Source of the DNA: Serpentinicella sp031432315
Lineage (GTDB): Bacteria > Bacillota > Clostridia > Peptostreptococcales > Natronincolaceae
Assembly: GCF_031432315.1 (NCBI RefSeq)
Contig: NZ_JAVKGO010000002.1
Span: forward strand, 124,001-188,000
DNA: 64,000 nt
Reading direction: 5' to 3'
This document shows, piece by piece, positions 17,295 to 26,786 of the stretch (positions are counted from its first letter, which is position 1; each line of letters opens with the position of its first letter). The notes under the pieces were generated by a model. It saw only the letters and a program-made list of their open reading frames with translations. It made no database searches and was not told the origin of the DNA. Made by a program: the position numbers and the translations under genes.

Positions 17295-17678
17295 TTGAAT
17301 AGATGGGTTATCATTATAATCGTATTAGTACTAGGTTTCTATTTATATAATAATAACAAGACAGAAAGTGGGTATGAACGGATGTCACCTGAAGAAGCTA
17401 AAAATCAACTGGAACAGAATAAAGACATCGTTCTGTTGGATGTAAGAACGGTTGAAGAGTATAATGAAAAACATATTGATGGGAGCACTTTAATCCCACT
17501 ACATGTGTTAGAATCAGAAGTAGGTAGAAAAATACCAAAAAAAGATCAGAAAATCATTATTTACTGTAGATCTGGAAATAGAAGTAGAACAGCGGCAAAT
17601 ATGCTACTCAAGAAGGGATATAATAATGTTTATGATTTAGGCGGCATTAATAGCTGGCCATACGAAGTGAATCATTAG
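17295..17678 (+). CDS. Membrane-anchored rhodanese-like protein
   Basis: 127 aa. A short N-terminal membrane segment (WVIIIIVLVLGFYLY, about 4-18) and then one rhodanese domain from 30 to 125, with LLDVRTVEEYNEKHI and the active-site loop YCRSGNRS (Cys near 92). Single-domain rhodaneses carry persulfide sulfur on this Cys. The absence of a lipobox and the N-in anchor suggest the domain faces the outside, as in other clostridial proteins. TTG start, 7 bp after AAGGGGATG. Monocistronic. Confidence 0.88.
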   Translation: MNRWVIIIIVLVLGFYLYNNNKTESGYERMSPEEAKNQLEQNKDIVLLDVRTVEEYNEKHIDGSTLIPLHVLESEVGRKIPKKDQKIIIYCRSGNRSRTAANMLLKKGYNNVYDLGGINSWPYEVNH

Positions 17679-17687
17679 ATGTAGGCT

Positions 17688-17717
17688 AAAAACTCGGGAT
17701 AAAACCCGAGTTTTTTT
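17688..17717 (+). terminator. Terminator after the rhodanese gene
   Basis: 11-bp stem AAAAACTCGGG / CCCGAGTTTTT, 6-nt loop, T tract. Confidence 0.9.
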
Positions 17718-17824
17718 AAAATTTAAATAAACGTTATTCTATTTATAAGAATAATGTAGTAAAATAAATAGGCGACATGGAAATAATATAAATTACTGGA
17801 AAATGATTGTGGGAGGCATGTGTA

Positions 17825-20308
17825 TTGAAAATTTTTGTTAAATACATATTAAAATCGATGTTTGAAAAGAAAGCAAGATTAATATTATTAATCTTTGCAA
17901 TTGCAGTTAGTACTGGCTTATTTATAGGGAGTATGGGAGCAGTACAATCAGCAATAGAGAGCTTTACAAAGCCTATTCTTCAAAGTTTTGAAGGAAAAGA
18001 AGTGATGATTACAACAACGGAAAAAAACCGTTTTTATGCTATTGATGATCTCCAGGAAAAAGGGATTACAGGTATACAACCAAGTCTAGTAGTCAACGGA
18101 CTAATGGACACTGACAATATGGAGAATGTCATTATTCATTCAAGGGAGCTAGCGTATATAAATAAAAATGAGTTAATAGAAAAACCCAACTGGAATACTT
18201 TTTCTGGAAATAAAGCGATTATTTCACAAAGAATTAGCAATGACTTAACTGTTAAAGAAGGTGACAATATAGACATCATTATTAATGGTGAAAATCTATC
18301 ATTAACAGTTGTAGGTATTAGCGCAAATACCGGTTTGTTTTATCCTGACCAAAAAAATGATTTTGCAGTAATAACACCCTATGATTTCTTAGAAGAACAG
18401 TTAGGCGCCTCGGGAAAATATAATTTTATTTTAGCAGAGGGTACGGAAGAAAATATAAAGGAAAGTATTACAACCTTTAATGAATCAAACCCTAATTTTA
18501 AGGCAACAGAGTTATTTGATGAAGAAGTAATATTAGATCAATTAGAGCAAATAACCGGATTGTTTTATGCCATGCTTGTCATTGTTGTACTGATGAGTAG
18601 TGTTATTATATATGGATCTTTTAAATTAACAATTACAGAAAGACTCCCTGTGATAGGTACATTTTTTAGTCAAGGAGCCACCAGGGGTAATATTAAGAAA
18701 GTGCTGTATTTAGAAAGTGCTTTTTATGGAATTCTTGGAGGCGTCCTAGGAAGCGGATTTGGTATAGGGATACTTTACCTGATTCATTATCTACTTTCAC
18801 CACTAAGGGATTACGGTATAGTAGACGCCTTTACATTTAATCATGCCTTCATTATGTATGGACTTATGTTTGCATTTGTTATATCAATTGCATCTTGTAC
18901 CATTCCTATATTTAAAACTGATAAATATGAAGTGAAAGACGTTATATTAAATAGTGTTGACACAGATAAGGAACAAGGTTGGATTAAGTTTGCTATAGGT
19001 AGTGTAATATTAATTGCTGTTATTACAATTAATATATTAAGTCCGAACTGGGCTGTAGATATTAGCCCATTTTTACTATTAATTTCTCTGGTTGGTTTAA
19101 TTATGACCTATCCAAAGCTAATGGATGTTGTGACGGATTTTATTTTTCATAGGATTAAAGGCATATTTAAAGTTACTGGTTTAGCAATAAATAATACTAG
19201 AAGTTCTAGAGCTTTAAGGGGAAATGTGACCCTTTTAATTATTTCCATACTAGCAATGGTTCTCATAAATTCTGCCGCCACTAGTCTTAAGGGAATTGTT
19301 ATAGATGCCTTTACAAGCATTGATTTTGACATATCTATTCGAGATTTTAGAATAAACGAATACAGCTCTAGAGAATTACTTGTAGAGAAACTTAAGGAAA
19401 ACCCGAACATTGATGCTAACTCAATTCAGCAAATATTTTTTACAGATGCAAAAATAGAGGATGCAAATACATTAGTTATTGGAATGGACCCTAGTAAGTA
19501 TAAAAACTATAATCATTATTTTGAGTTTAATTCAGGAAGAGATGCTGCATTGTTTTCAGAATTTGAAAACAGTGATGATAGGGTGGTTATGGTGACAACT
19601 TCCTTAGCAGATAGAAGTGGTGTAAGTGAAGGTGATCACGTTAAACTAACAATAAACGGCTGGACTCATGATTATAAAGTTTTAGGAACTTTTGACGGTG
19701 GGTTGTACTTTACTGGTAATTTCTTCTATATAAATAGCGGTAAAATAAAAGAAGACTTTAATTTTCATACTTCTCAGGATATTGTATTCAATACTTTAGT
19801 AGCGCCTGATGAAGTAAAGTCTGACATTGAGGGAATGGTTAGAGAATTTGGTGGTACGCCTTGGACCTTTGAAGAGGCTAGAGATTTGAACTTAGAACAA
19901 AACAAACAGCTAATGGATCTATTGAGCATATTTTCTTTGATGGCTGTTGTTATAGGGGCGTTAGGCGCAATTAATAATATGATTATTAGCTTTATACAGC
20001 GTAAAAAAGAGTTGGCTATATTAAGTTCTATTGGGATGACAACAAAACAAAGGGCTTATATGATAATGTCCGAATCATTTATTTGCGTTATTTGGGCCAT
20101 AGCTATTTTAATCCCTTATTGTTATTTAGCAGTGTCCCTAGTCAGTAAGTTTACCAGGCTTATTGGTCTTCCAATGGAGATCCAATTTGAATTAAGTTCG
20201 ATGATTTACTTCTTTGTTGCGTCAATTATTATTTTCTTTGTAGCAACACTACCAGTAATCTTTAGAAATAAAAAACTATCAGTTATAGAAGAAATCAAAT
20301 ACGAGTAG
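17825..20308 (+). CDS. ABC transporter permease, FtsX/MacB type
   Basis: 827 aa. N-terminal TM near residue 20, a large extracytoplasmic MacB-like domain (about 40-240), three TM segments (245-375), a short hydrophobic pair (about 390-430), a second extracytoplasmic domain (about 470-690) and three C-terminal TM segments (FtsX domain). The duplicated architecture is that of the LolCE/YknZ/SalY-type exporters of peptides, lipids or antibiotics. TTG 17825 lies 8 bp after GGGAGG; the upstream TTG at 17807 precedes that site. 13 bp before its ATPase gene. Confidence 0.88.
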   Translation: MKIFVKYILKSMFEKKARLILLIFAIAVSTGLFIGSMGAVQSAIESFTKPILQSFEGKEVMITTTEKNRFYAIDDLQEKGITGIQPSLVVNGLMDTDNMENVIIHSRELAYINKNELIEKPNWNTFSGNKAIISQRISNDLTVKEGDNIDIIINGENLSLTVVGISANTGLFYPDQKNDFAVITPYDFLEEQLGASGKYNFILAEGTEENIKESITTFNESNPNFKATELFDEEVILDQLEQITGLFYAMLVIVVLMSSVIIYGSFKLTITERLPVIGTFFSQGATRGNIKKVLYLESAFYGILGGVLGSGFGIGILYLIHYLLSPLRDYGIVDAFTFNHAFIMYGLMFAFVISIASCTIPIFKTDKYEVKDVILNSVDTDKEQGWIKFAIGSVILIAVITINILSPNWAVDISPFLLLISLVGLIMTYPKLMDVVTDFIFHRIKGIFKVTGLAINNTRSSRALRGNVTLLIISILAMVLINSAATSLKGIVIDAFTSIDFDISIRDFRINEYSSRELLVEKLKENPNIDANSIQQIFFTDAKIEDANTLVIGMDPSKYKNYNHYFEFNSGRDAALFSEFENSDDRVVMVTTSLADRSGVSEGDHVKLTINGWTHDYKVLGTFDGGLYFTGNFFYINSGKIKEDFNFHTSQDIVFNTLVAPDEVKSDIEGMVREFGGTPWTFEEARDLNLEQNKQLMDLLSIFSLMAVVIGALGAINNMIISFIQRKKELAILSSIGMTTKQRAYMIMSESFICVIWAIAILIPYCYLAVSLVSKFTRLIGLPMEIQFELSSMIYFFVASIIIFFVATLPVIFRNKKLSVIEEIKYE

Positions 20309-20321
20309 GGGGGAAATAACA

Positions 20322-21008
20322 ATGAAATCAATATCAGTACAAAGTTTATATAAAGCGTTTAAAATAGGGAAAGAAAATATAGCAGTATTAAAAGATCTAA
20401 CTTTTTCCGTAAACAAAGGAGAATTTCTATCGATTATGGGGCCTTCCGGTTGTGGGAAATCAACACTGCTATATTTATTAGGAGGACTAGACAAACCTAC
20501 CAGTGGGCAAGTGATTGTAAACGATAAAAACTTAGGTACTTTGAAGGAAAAAGAAAAGAGTTTAATGAGGAAAAGAGAAATTGGCTTTGTTTTTCAATTT
20601 TATAATCTTGTGCCTAATCTGACGGTTGAAGATAACATTATGCTTCCCTTAATATTAGATGGTAAAAAAATAAAAGATTATAAAAGTAAGTTAGATAAAT
20701 TACTAGAAGTAACAGAAATGGCCCATAAAAGAAAAGTAACACCTAGGGAACTTTCTGGAGGACAACAGCAAAGAGTTGCAATTGCAAGGGCCTTAATTTT
20801 TGAACCTGAAATCATCCTTTTAGATGAACCTATAGGAAATCTCGATTCAAAAAGTGGTAATGATATTATGAAACTGTTTAAAAGCATTAACAAAGATTTC
20901 GGAAAAACCCTTATTCAAGTAACGCACTCTAAGGATGCGGCACAATATGGAACCAATTTATTGCAGTTAAAAGATGGTGAAATCGTATCGCAAAAAGCAA
21001 TAATATAA
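20322..21008 (+). CDS. ABC transporter ATP-binding protein (LolD/MacB type)
   Basis: 228 aa. Walker A GPSGCGKST, Q-loop FQFYNLVP, signature LSGGQQQR, Walker B ILLDEP and switch histidine THSKD. It resembles the partners of FtsX-type permeases and is translated directly after the permease at 17825, so together they form one exporter of unknown substrate. ATG after GGGGGGAAATAAC. Confidence 0.93.
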   Translation: MKSISVQSLYKAFKIGKENIAVLKDLTFSVNKGEFLSIMGPSGCGKSTLLYLLGGLDKPTSGQVIVNDKNLGTLKEKEKSLMRKREIGFVFQFYNLVPNLTVEDNIMLPLILDGKKIKDYKSKLDKLLEVTEMAHKRKVTPRELSGGQQQRVAIARALIFEPEIILLDEPIGNLDSKSGNDIMKLFKSINKDFGKTLIQVTHSKDAAQYGTNLLQLKDGEIVSQKAII

Positions 21009-21040
21009 AACTAAAACGAATTAATGGTCGATTCAATACT

Positions 21041-21070
21041 AAAGCTACGAATTCATTCGTAGCTTTTATT
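21041..21070 (+). terminator. Terminator after the ABC transporter operon
   Basis: 11-12-bp stem AAAGCTACGAAT / ATTCGTAGCTTT followed by TATTTG. Confidence 0.7.
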
Positions 21071-21176
21071 TGTATATTAAAGGCTTAAATACTGTTGAAT
21101 TATAGCTTAGAATAAGGGATAATTAAATTTGTATCTGAACATAGTATAAGTACAATTGACTTAAAGGACTGATTGA

Positions 21177-23114
21177 ATGACAAAGTTTTTACCTATAAAT
21201 AAAACGGAAATGAAAGAAAGAGGATGGGAGGAACTTGATTTTGTTCTTGTTTCCGGAGATGCTTATGTAGACCACCCATCATTTGGAGTAGCAGTTATCG
21301 GGAGAATATTAGAAAATAGAGGCTATAGAGTCGGTATTATTGCACAACCCTCATGGCAGGACAATAAAGATTTTAAAGTACTAGGAAAACCCAAACTAGG
21401 ATTTCTTGTAACGGCTGGCAATATAGATTCTATGGTGAATCATTATACAGTTGCAAAAAAAAGAAGAAAGGACGATCTATATTCCCCAGGTGGACAAGGG
21501 GGGCTACGCCCAGATCGTGCATCCATAGTTTACTCAAATCGCATTAAAGAGGCTTATAGTGATGTACCAATTATTTTAGGTGGGATAGAAGCAAGTCTAA
21601 GAAGATTTGCTCACTACGATTATTGGAGTAATAAGGTTAGACGTTCCATTCTTTTAGACGCTAAAGCAGATTTAATTGTTTATGGTATGGGGGAGCGTCA
21701 GATTATCGAAATAGCAGAGGCTTTAGAAAGTGGACTGCCTATATCAGAAATAACCTTTATAAAAGGAACAGTTTATAAGACAAAGGATAAAGAAAGACCC
21801 TATAAACCGATTATTTTACCCCATTATGATGAGATACTTGAATCAAAAAGCCGATATGCAGAAAGTTTTATGAAGCAATATAATAATATGGACGCAATTG
21901 TAGGTAAGCCTTTAATAGAACCCTATAGAAACTACTATGTAGTACAAAATCCACCCCATGAGCCTATGAGCCAATCGGAACTGGACAGTGTATATTCCCT
22001 TCCTTATATGAGAACCTATCATCCTATGTATGAAAAGCGTGGAGGAATACCCGCAATAAAAGAAGTAAAATTTAGTTTAATTAGTAATCGAGGATGTTTT
22101 GGTAGCTGCAATTTCTGTGCTTTAACCTTTCATCAAGGAAGAGCAGTCCAGTCTCGAAGTCATCAGTCGATTATGACTGAAGCAGAAAAGATGGTATGGG
22201 AGCCGGATTTTAAAGGTTATATTCATGATGTAGGGGGACCAACAGCTAATTTTCGGCATACAGCTTGTGAAAAACAGGTAAAGCATGGGGTGTGCAAGGA
22301 CAAACAATGTTTATTTCCAAACCCTTGTAAACAGTTAAAGATTGACCATAAGGACTATCTTAAGCTGTTAAGAAAGCTACGCCGACTTCCAAAAGTAAAG
22401 AAAGTATTTATTCGTTCTGGTTTACGATATGACTACCTGATTCATGACAAAGATGATGCCTTTTTTAAAGAGTTATGTGAGCATCATATTAGTGGGCAAC
22501 TAAAAGTCGCACCGGAACATATTTCACCTAATGTATTAGAGAAAATGGGTAAACCACAAAAAGAGGTTTATAATCGATTTGTTAAAAAGTATCATAAAAT
22601 TAATGAAGATTTAGGTATGAATCAATTTCTTGTACCCTACTTAATGTCTAGCCATCCAGGATCTACCCTTAAGGAAGCAGTTGAACTTGCAGAGTATTTA
22701 CGAGACTTAGGATATATGCCTGAGCAGGTTCAAGATTTTTATCCAACACCGGGAACTTTATCAACCTGTATGTACTATACAGAATTAGACCCAAGAACGA
22801 TGAAAAAAGTATATGTACCAAAGTCATATCATGAAAAATCCATGCAAAGGGCTTTGATCCAGTATAGAAAGCCACAAAATTATCATTTAGTTCATGAAGC
22901 CTTAGTAAAGGCTGGCAGAACAGATTTAATTGGTTTTGGTAAAGATTGTTTAATAAAACCACCAAGACAAAATAAGCAGGCAATAGAAAATGACCATAAA
23001 AATAATAATAGGCGTAACGGACGTAATGATAAGAAAACGAAAACCATAAAAAATAAAAATGATAAAAACAATAAAAGAAATAATAAAGGTAGAAATAAAA
23101 GAACAAAAAGATAG
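21177..23114 (+). CDS. YgiQ-family radical SAM protein
   Basis: 645 aa. N-terminal B12-binding-like (UPF0313) region, then radical SAM domain with the cluster motif CFGSCNFC around residue 305-312 and a C-terminal YgiQ region. The last 50 residues are a lysine- and asparagine-rich tail (NNRRNGRNDKKTK...), basic and probably disordered, which may bind nucleic acid (inference). The substrate of YgiQ proteins is not established. Start ATG with a weak AAAGGA site, 10 bp away. Confidence 0.88.
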   Translation: MTKFLPINKTEMKERGWEELDFVLVSGDAYVDHPSFGVAVIGRILENRGYRVGIIAQPSWQDNKDFKVLGKPKLGFLVTAGNIDSMVNHYTVAKKRRKDDLYSPGGQGGLRPDRASIVYSNRIKEAYSDVPIILGGIEASLRRFAHYDYWSNKVRRSILLDAKADLIVYGMGERQIIEIAEALESGLPISEITFIKGTVYKTKDKERPYKPIILPHYDEILESKSRYAESFMKQYNNMDAIVGKPLIEPYRNYYVVQNPPHEPMSQSELDSVYSLPYMRTYHPMYEKRGGIPAIKEVKFSLISNRGCFGSCNFCALTFHQGRAVQSRSHQSIMTEAEKMVWEPDFKGYIHDVGGPTANFRHTACEKQVKHGVCKDKQCLFPNPCKQLKIDHKDYLKLLRKLRRLPKVKKVFIRSGLRYDYLIHDKDDAFFKELCEHHISGQLKVAPEHISPNVLEKMGKPQKEVYNRFVKKYHKINEDLGMNQFLVPYLMSSHPGSTLKEAVELAEYLRDLGYMPEQVQDFYPTPGTLSTCMYYTELDPRTMKKVYVPKSYHEKSMQRALIQYRKPQNYHLVHEALVKAGRTDLIGFGKDCLIKPPRQNKQAIENDHKNNNRRNGRNDKKTKTIKNKNDKNNKRNNKGRNKRTKR

Positions 23115-23127
23115 ACAGGTAAATTTA

Positions 23128-23172
23128 AAAAAGCGTAGTTAAATGTATTAAATTACATTAACTACGCTTTTG
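23128..23172. terminator. Bidirectional terminator between convergent genes
   Basis: Stem AAAAGCGTAGTTAA..TGTA with TACAT..TAACTACGCTTTT, one bulged base; serves the YgiQ and LTA-synthase-like genes. Confidence 0.75.
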
Positions 23173-23201
23173 ATTTAAGGAATCAACAATATTTTTTTAT
23201 G

Positions 23202-25157
23202 TTATTCAATACCTTCTAATACAATGCTATAGTAATCAGTATCAAGTATTTTTGCAGAATAGTAAAATTTACTACCAACAATATTTAACATTCTTTCAAT
23301 GTAATCTTCGTCTACTGTAGCACTATTAGTAGAAATAAATTCTTCTGTCTCGGCATTGTAATATCCTTTTTCAGTAATAAAGCTATGGTTCCTAAAAATA
23401 ACTAATGGATCTGCATCGGAAAACATATCATTTCCCATTAAAAGTCTTGAGTCATATTCAAGTCCTAATAAATTTGAAAGTGTGGGAATTATATCTAAAC
23501 TTGAAACCGGCTTATCAATTGTTTTTGAATCCATATTTTGCGTATACAGGATGAAGGGACTACGATACAATTCAAAATCTCTTTCCACATAATGACCAGT
23601 CAACTCGTCGATTACTTCATGATCAAGACCATAAGGATAATGGTCAGAGCTTAATGCAATAAGCGTATTGTCAGCGACACCAGCTTTGTCTAACTCATTT
23701 AATAAATGATCTAAAGCTTTATCAAGTTCAATTTGTGTAGCTAAATAAGCCCTGCCTTGTTCAGAATAAGGTAAATCTTCTACATAGTGTCTATTTTTAG
23801 CTGCCATATTGTTTCCCATAAAGTTATATTGAAGATGCCCACTCACAGTCATATAATATGCGTGAAAAGGGACATCATTTATATATTCACCAACAGAAAC
23901 TTCCATCATTTCAAGGTCTGATGCCGGCCAAATTTCTTCTACATCTAAACCATTTCCGATACCTTTATAATCATATCCCATATTAGGGTGAGATAAATCT
24001 CGTCTGTAAAATGAGTAGGTGTGGTTATGGTATGCCATTGTTTTATAGCCTGCATTTTTTAATTGATTTCCCATAACAAAGGGAAGTTCAATATTTGAAG
24101 ATTCTCTAAAACTCCAAACGCCACTTTTGGGAATTAAGCTAGTTAGGGCAACATACTCCCCATCGGAAGTACTGACATCCCAAAGAGGGACGTAGAAATT
24201 GGTAAAGTTATAGCCTTCATGAACCATCTTATAAAGTGTCGGTGTAATATCTTTTCTAACCGCCATTGGTGAAAAAGCTTCAGCGGTAATTAGTATAAGA
24301 TTATAATCAGCATATTTTCCAGTGTATTCATTTTTTTGTGTAGGGGATACATTTTTAAAGTATTGGTGCATTTGCTTAATTTCGCTATTAGACTCGTTTT
24401 CCATTAAAGATTTAAAATCAATATCCATTACGTTATAATCGTATTCATCATCTTCCATAGCATCATATTCTATATCTGGTTCTGTAGGAATGGGGTTAGA
24501 AGTTATTTCATAAGATGGAGACCAACCTGTTACACTCCTTTGAACATCAAGGCGCATAGTTGTTAAGAGACCAAGTTTTTCAGTTGAGAGTGCAGGATTA
24601 CTACTTGTGTAGTATAAACTGTGAGCCGAATTTAACCCTTTCCCATCAGCAGAAAGTGTTAATAATCCAATAAGGTAAATACCTACTATAGGAAGAATAA
24701 ATAAAATACTATATTTAAACTGCAATTTTGAAAATGTAAAATAGCTGTTTTTGAAAATAAAAAAGAAAAGCAGAGGTAAAAAAAGTAATATAATCCATAA
24801 TAAATTTTGTGTAATAACTTGTAATATATCCCTCCAGAAATCTAGAACTTGCAAGCCATTCCCTGCTGAATATAGCGTGTAAAAAGTACGAAATACATTG
24901 TAGTAAATTAGTTGTGATACATAGATAATAGTAGTGCCCAATATAAGTATTAATGATAATATAAAGTTAATTTTTTTACTGAAAAAACTACAAAACATAA
25001 AGAATAACGTACTGATTATTAGAGAAAAAATTAGAGATAACATAAAACCATATGTAAAGAGTTCACCGAAGGTGGCAAGTCTGAATATAGTTTCCATTAT
25101 GAACAATGAAAATATAAAGAAAAGCAATAAGTAGAAATTTTTGATTGTGCTTGTCAT
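23202..25157 (-). CDS. LTA synthase/sulfatase-family membrane protein
   Basis: 651 aa. Five N-terminal membrane helices (roughly the first 200 residues), then an extracellular sulfatase-fold domain. Its motifs fit glycerol-phosphate transfer: ITAEAF with the metal-binding Glu, VSTSDGEY with the nucleophile Thr, SSDHYP with metal ligands and YHNHTYSFYRRD. LtaS-type enzymes polymerise lipoteichoic acid from phosphatidylglycerol; other members transfer glycerol phosphate to other lipids, so the exact product is uncertain. Start ATG 25157 is 5 bp after AAGGAGGAGTT; an upstream reading of 24 extra residues has no ribosome site. Divergent from dps. Confidence 0.85.
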   Translation of the reverse strand: MTSTIKNFYLLLFFIFSLFIMETIFRLATFGELFTYGFMLSLIFSLIISTLFFMFCSFFSKKINFILSLILILGTTIIYVSQLIYYNVFRTFYTLYSAGNGLQVLDFWRDILQVITQNLLWIILLFLPLLFFFIFKNSYFTFSKLQFKYSILFILPIVGIYLIGLLTLSADGKGLNSAHSLYYTSSNPALSTEKLGLLTTMRLDVQRSVTGWSPSYEITSNPIPTEPDIEYDAMEDDEYDYNVMDIDFKSLMENESNSEIKQMHQYFKNVSPTQKNEYTGKYADYNLILITAEAFSPMAVRKDITPTLYKMVHEGYNFTNFYVPLWDVSTSDGEYVALTSLIPKSGVWSFRESSNIELPFVMGNQLKNAGYKTMAYHNHTYSFYRRDLSHPNMGYDYKGIGNGLDVEEIWPASDLEMMEVSVGEYINDVPFHAYYMTVSGHLQYNFMGNNMAAKNRHYVEDLPYSEQGRAYLATQIELDKALDHLLNELDKAGVADNTLIALSSDHYPYGLDHEVIDELTGHYVERDFELYRSPFILYTQNMDSKTIDKPVSSLDIIPTLSNLLGLEYDSRLLMGNDMFSDADPLVIFRNHSFITEKGYYNAETEEFISTNSATVDEDYIERMLNIVGSKFYYSAKILDTDYYSIVLEGIE

Positions 25158-25422
25158 AAATAACTCCTCCTTGACGCATATTATAGTATAATTCGACACG
25201 AATGTACAGGAAACACAAATTCCTAACAAAATTCTTTTTAATTAGGCTAATGTTAGTATAGAAGTTAAAAATAAAGTAGGAATAAAGATTTGTAAAGAAA
25301 ATATAAACAAAGTATAAGAAATTACTAAGCAAAATTTTAAAAAACTATGTTTAAAAAATAAATCTATGGATATATATAGTATATAGCAAATAAAACTTAT
25401 AAAATATTAAGGAGGAGTCATA
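25158..25422. other. Divergent promoter region, ltaS-like / dps
   Basis: 265 bp, very AT-rich. On the minus strand a TATAAT lies near 25180. No PerR-like palindrome (TTATAATNATTATAA) or other known operator was recognised in front of the dps gene. Confidence 0.3.
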
Positions 25423-25893
25423 ATGAAAGTAGATATTGGAATTCAAGAAAAAGGAAGAAAAGAGATTGCAGATGGTTTAAATATTTATTTAGCGAATCTG
25501 CATGTACTTTATACGAAGTTACACAACTACCATTGGAACATTGAAGGGAAAAGTTTCTTTCAGTTACATGCAAAATTAGAAGAATTATATGATGGAGTAG
25601 CAGCTGAAATTGACGAAGTTGCTGAGAGAGTATTACAACTAGGACATAGACCTTTAGCAACTATGAAAGATTACTTAGAGGTTGCGCAGCTGAAAGAAAT
25701 ACCAAGTCAAAAGTATTCAAGTGAAGATGTATGCCAAACACTTTTAGAAGACTTTAGTTTCTTGGCTCAAGAATTAAGAAAAGGTGCTGGCGTTGCAGGA
25801 GAATACGAAGATGAAGTTACAGTAGATATGGCTGTAGGAAGCTTAGCTAAATATGAGAAAAATATTTGGATGCTTAACTCATTTTTAGGATAA
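25423..25893 (+). CDS. dps: Dps/ferritin-like DNA-protection protein
   Basis: 156 aa four-helix bundle of the Dps family. Inter-subunit ferroxidase residues are visible in YTKLHNYHWNIEGKSFFQLHAKLEELYDG (His, Asp and Glu) and continue in AEIDEVAERVLQLGHRP. Typical action is iron oxidation with peroxide and DNA protection. ATG 8 bp after GGAGG. Own promoter and terminator. Confidence 0.93.
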   Translation: MKVDIGIQEKGRKEIADGLNIYLANLHVLYTKLHNYHWNIEGKSFFQLHAKLEELYDGVAAEIDEVAERVLQLGHRPLATMKDYLEVAQLKEIPSQKYSSEDVCQTLLEDFSFLAQELRKGAGVAGEYEDEVTVDMAVGSLAKYEKNIWMLNSFLG

Positions 25894-25910
25894 TAAAATA
25901 TAGCGTATTG

Positions 25911-25941
25911 AAAGAAGGGAATTAAACTCCCTTCTTTTTTT
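25911..25941 (+). terminator. Terminator after dps
   Basis: 10-bp stem AAAGAAGGGA / TCCCTTCTTT, T7 tract. Confidence 0.8.
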
Positions 25942-26060
25942 GTTTGTAAAAGTATATTTAAATTGCTCATAAAATCAATCAAATAATAGTAAAAAAACAA
26001 TAAATGCACTATAATATTGCTATAGTCTTTTACGTAGCTATTCGAAATGGGAGGTCAGTC

Positions 26061-26786
26061 ATGATAGAAATAACAAATGTGAATAAAAGTTACACTGGTG
26101 TGGAAAAAGCAGTAGACAATTTAAATGTCGTGATTCCAGAGGGAGAAATTTTTGGTTTCTTAGGACCAAACGGGGCAGGGAAAACAACTTCGATAAAAAT
26201 GATTACAGGAATCTTAAAACCAGATTCAGGAAGTATTAAAATAAATGGAAAAGATATTGTAAGCCAAACAGTAGAAGCAAAAAAACAATTTGGTTTTGTT
26301 CCTGACACGCCAAATATGTTTTTGCGACTAAAAGGAATAGAGTACTTAAATTTTATGGCTGATATATATGGCGTGCCTTCTGATTTAAGGTTAGAAAGAA
26401 TTGAAAGTATGTCTAAAAGATTTTCTATGACAGATGCTTTAGGAGATCAAATACAGAGTTATTCCCATGGTATGCGTCAAAAAATTGTTGTAATGGGTGC
26501 CCTAATACATGAACCACCGGTATGGATATTAGATGAGCCTATGACAGGATTAGATCCAAAATCCTCTTATGTGTTAAAAGAAATGATGAAAGAGCATGTA
26601 CAGTCAAATAAAACAGTGTTCTTTTCAACCCATGTACTTGATGTAGCAGAAAGAATTTGCGATAGAGTAGCAATTATTAATAAAGGAAAAATTCTGTTCT
26701 GTGGGAAAATGGAAGAAATAAAAGAACATTTTAAAAGTAATGACTCCTTAGAAAAAATGTTTTTGGAGATGACAGAACATGAATAA
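26061..26786 (+). CDS. ABC-2 type transporter ATP-binding protein
   Basis: 241 aa. Walker A GPNGAGKTT, Q-loop (GFVPD), signature YSHGMRQK, Walker B VWILDEP and STHVLD. Start ATG 26061 is 6 bp after GGGAGG; extending to ATG 26004 would read through this site. The stop overlaps the permease start by 8 bp, so the two are coupled. Confidence 0.92.
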   Translation: MIEITNVNKSYTGVEKAVDNLNVVIPEGEIFGFLGPNGAGKTTSIKMITGILKPDSGSIKINGKDIVSQTVEAKKQFGFVPDTPNMFLRLKGIEYLNFMADIYGVPSDLRLERIESMSKRFSMTDALGDQIQSYSHGMRQKIVVMGALIHEPPVWILDEPMTGLDPKSSYVLKEMMKEHVQSNKTVFFSTHVLDVAERICDRVAIINKGKILFCGKMEEIKEHFKSNDSLEKMFLEMTEHE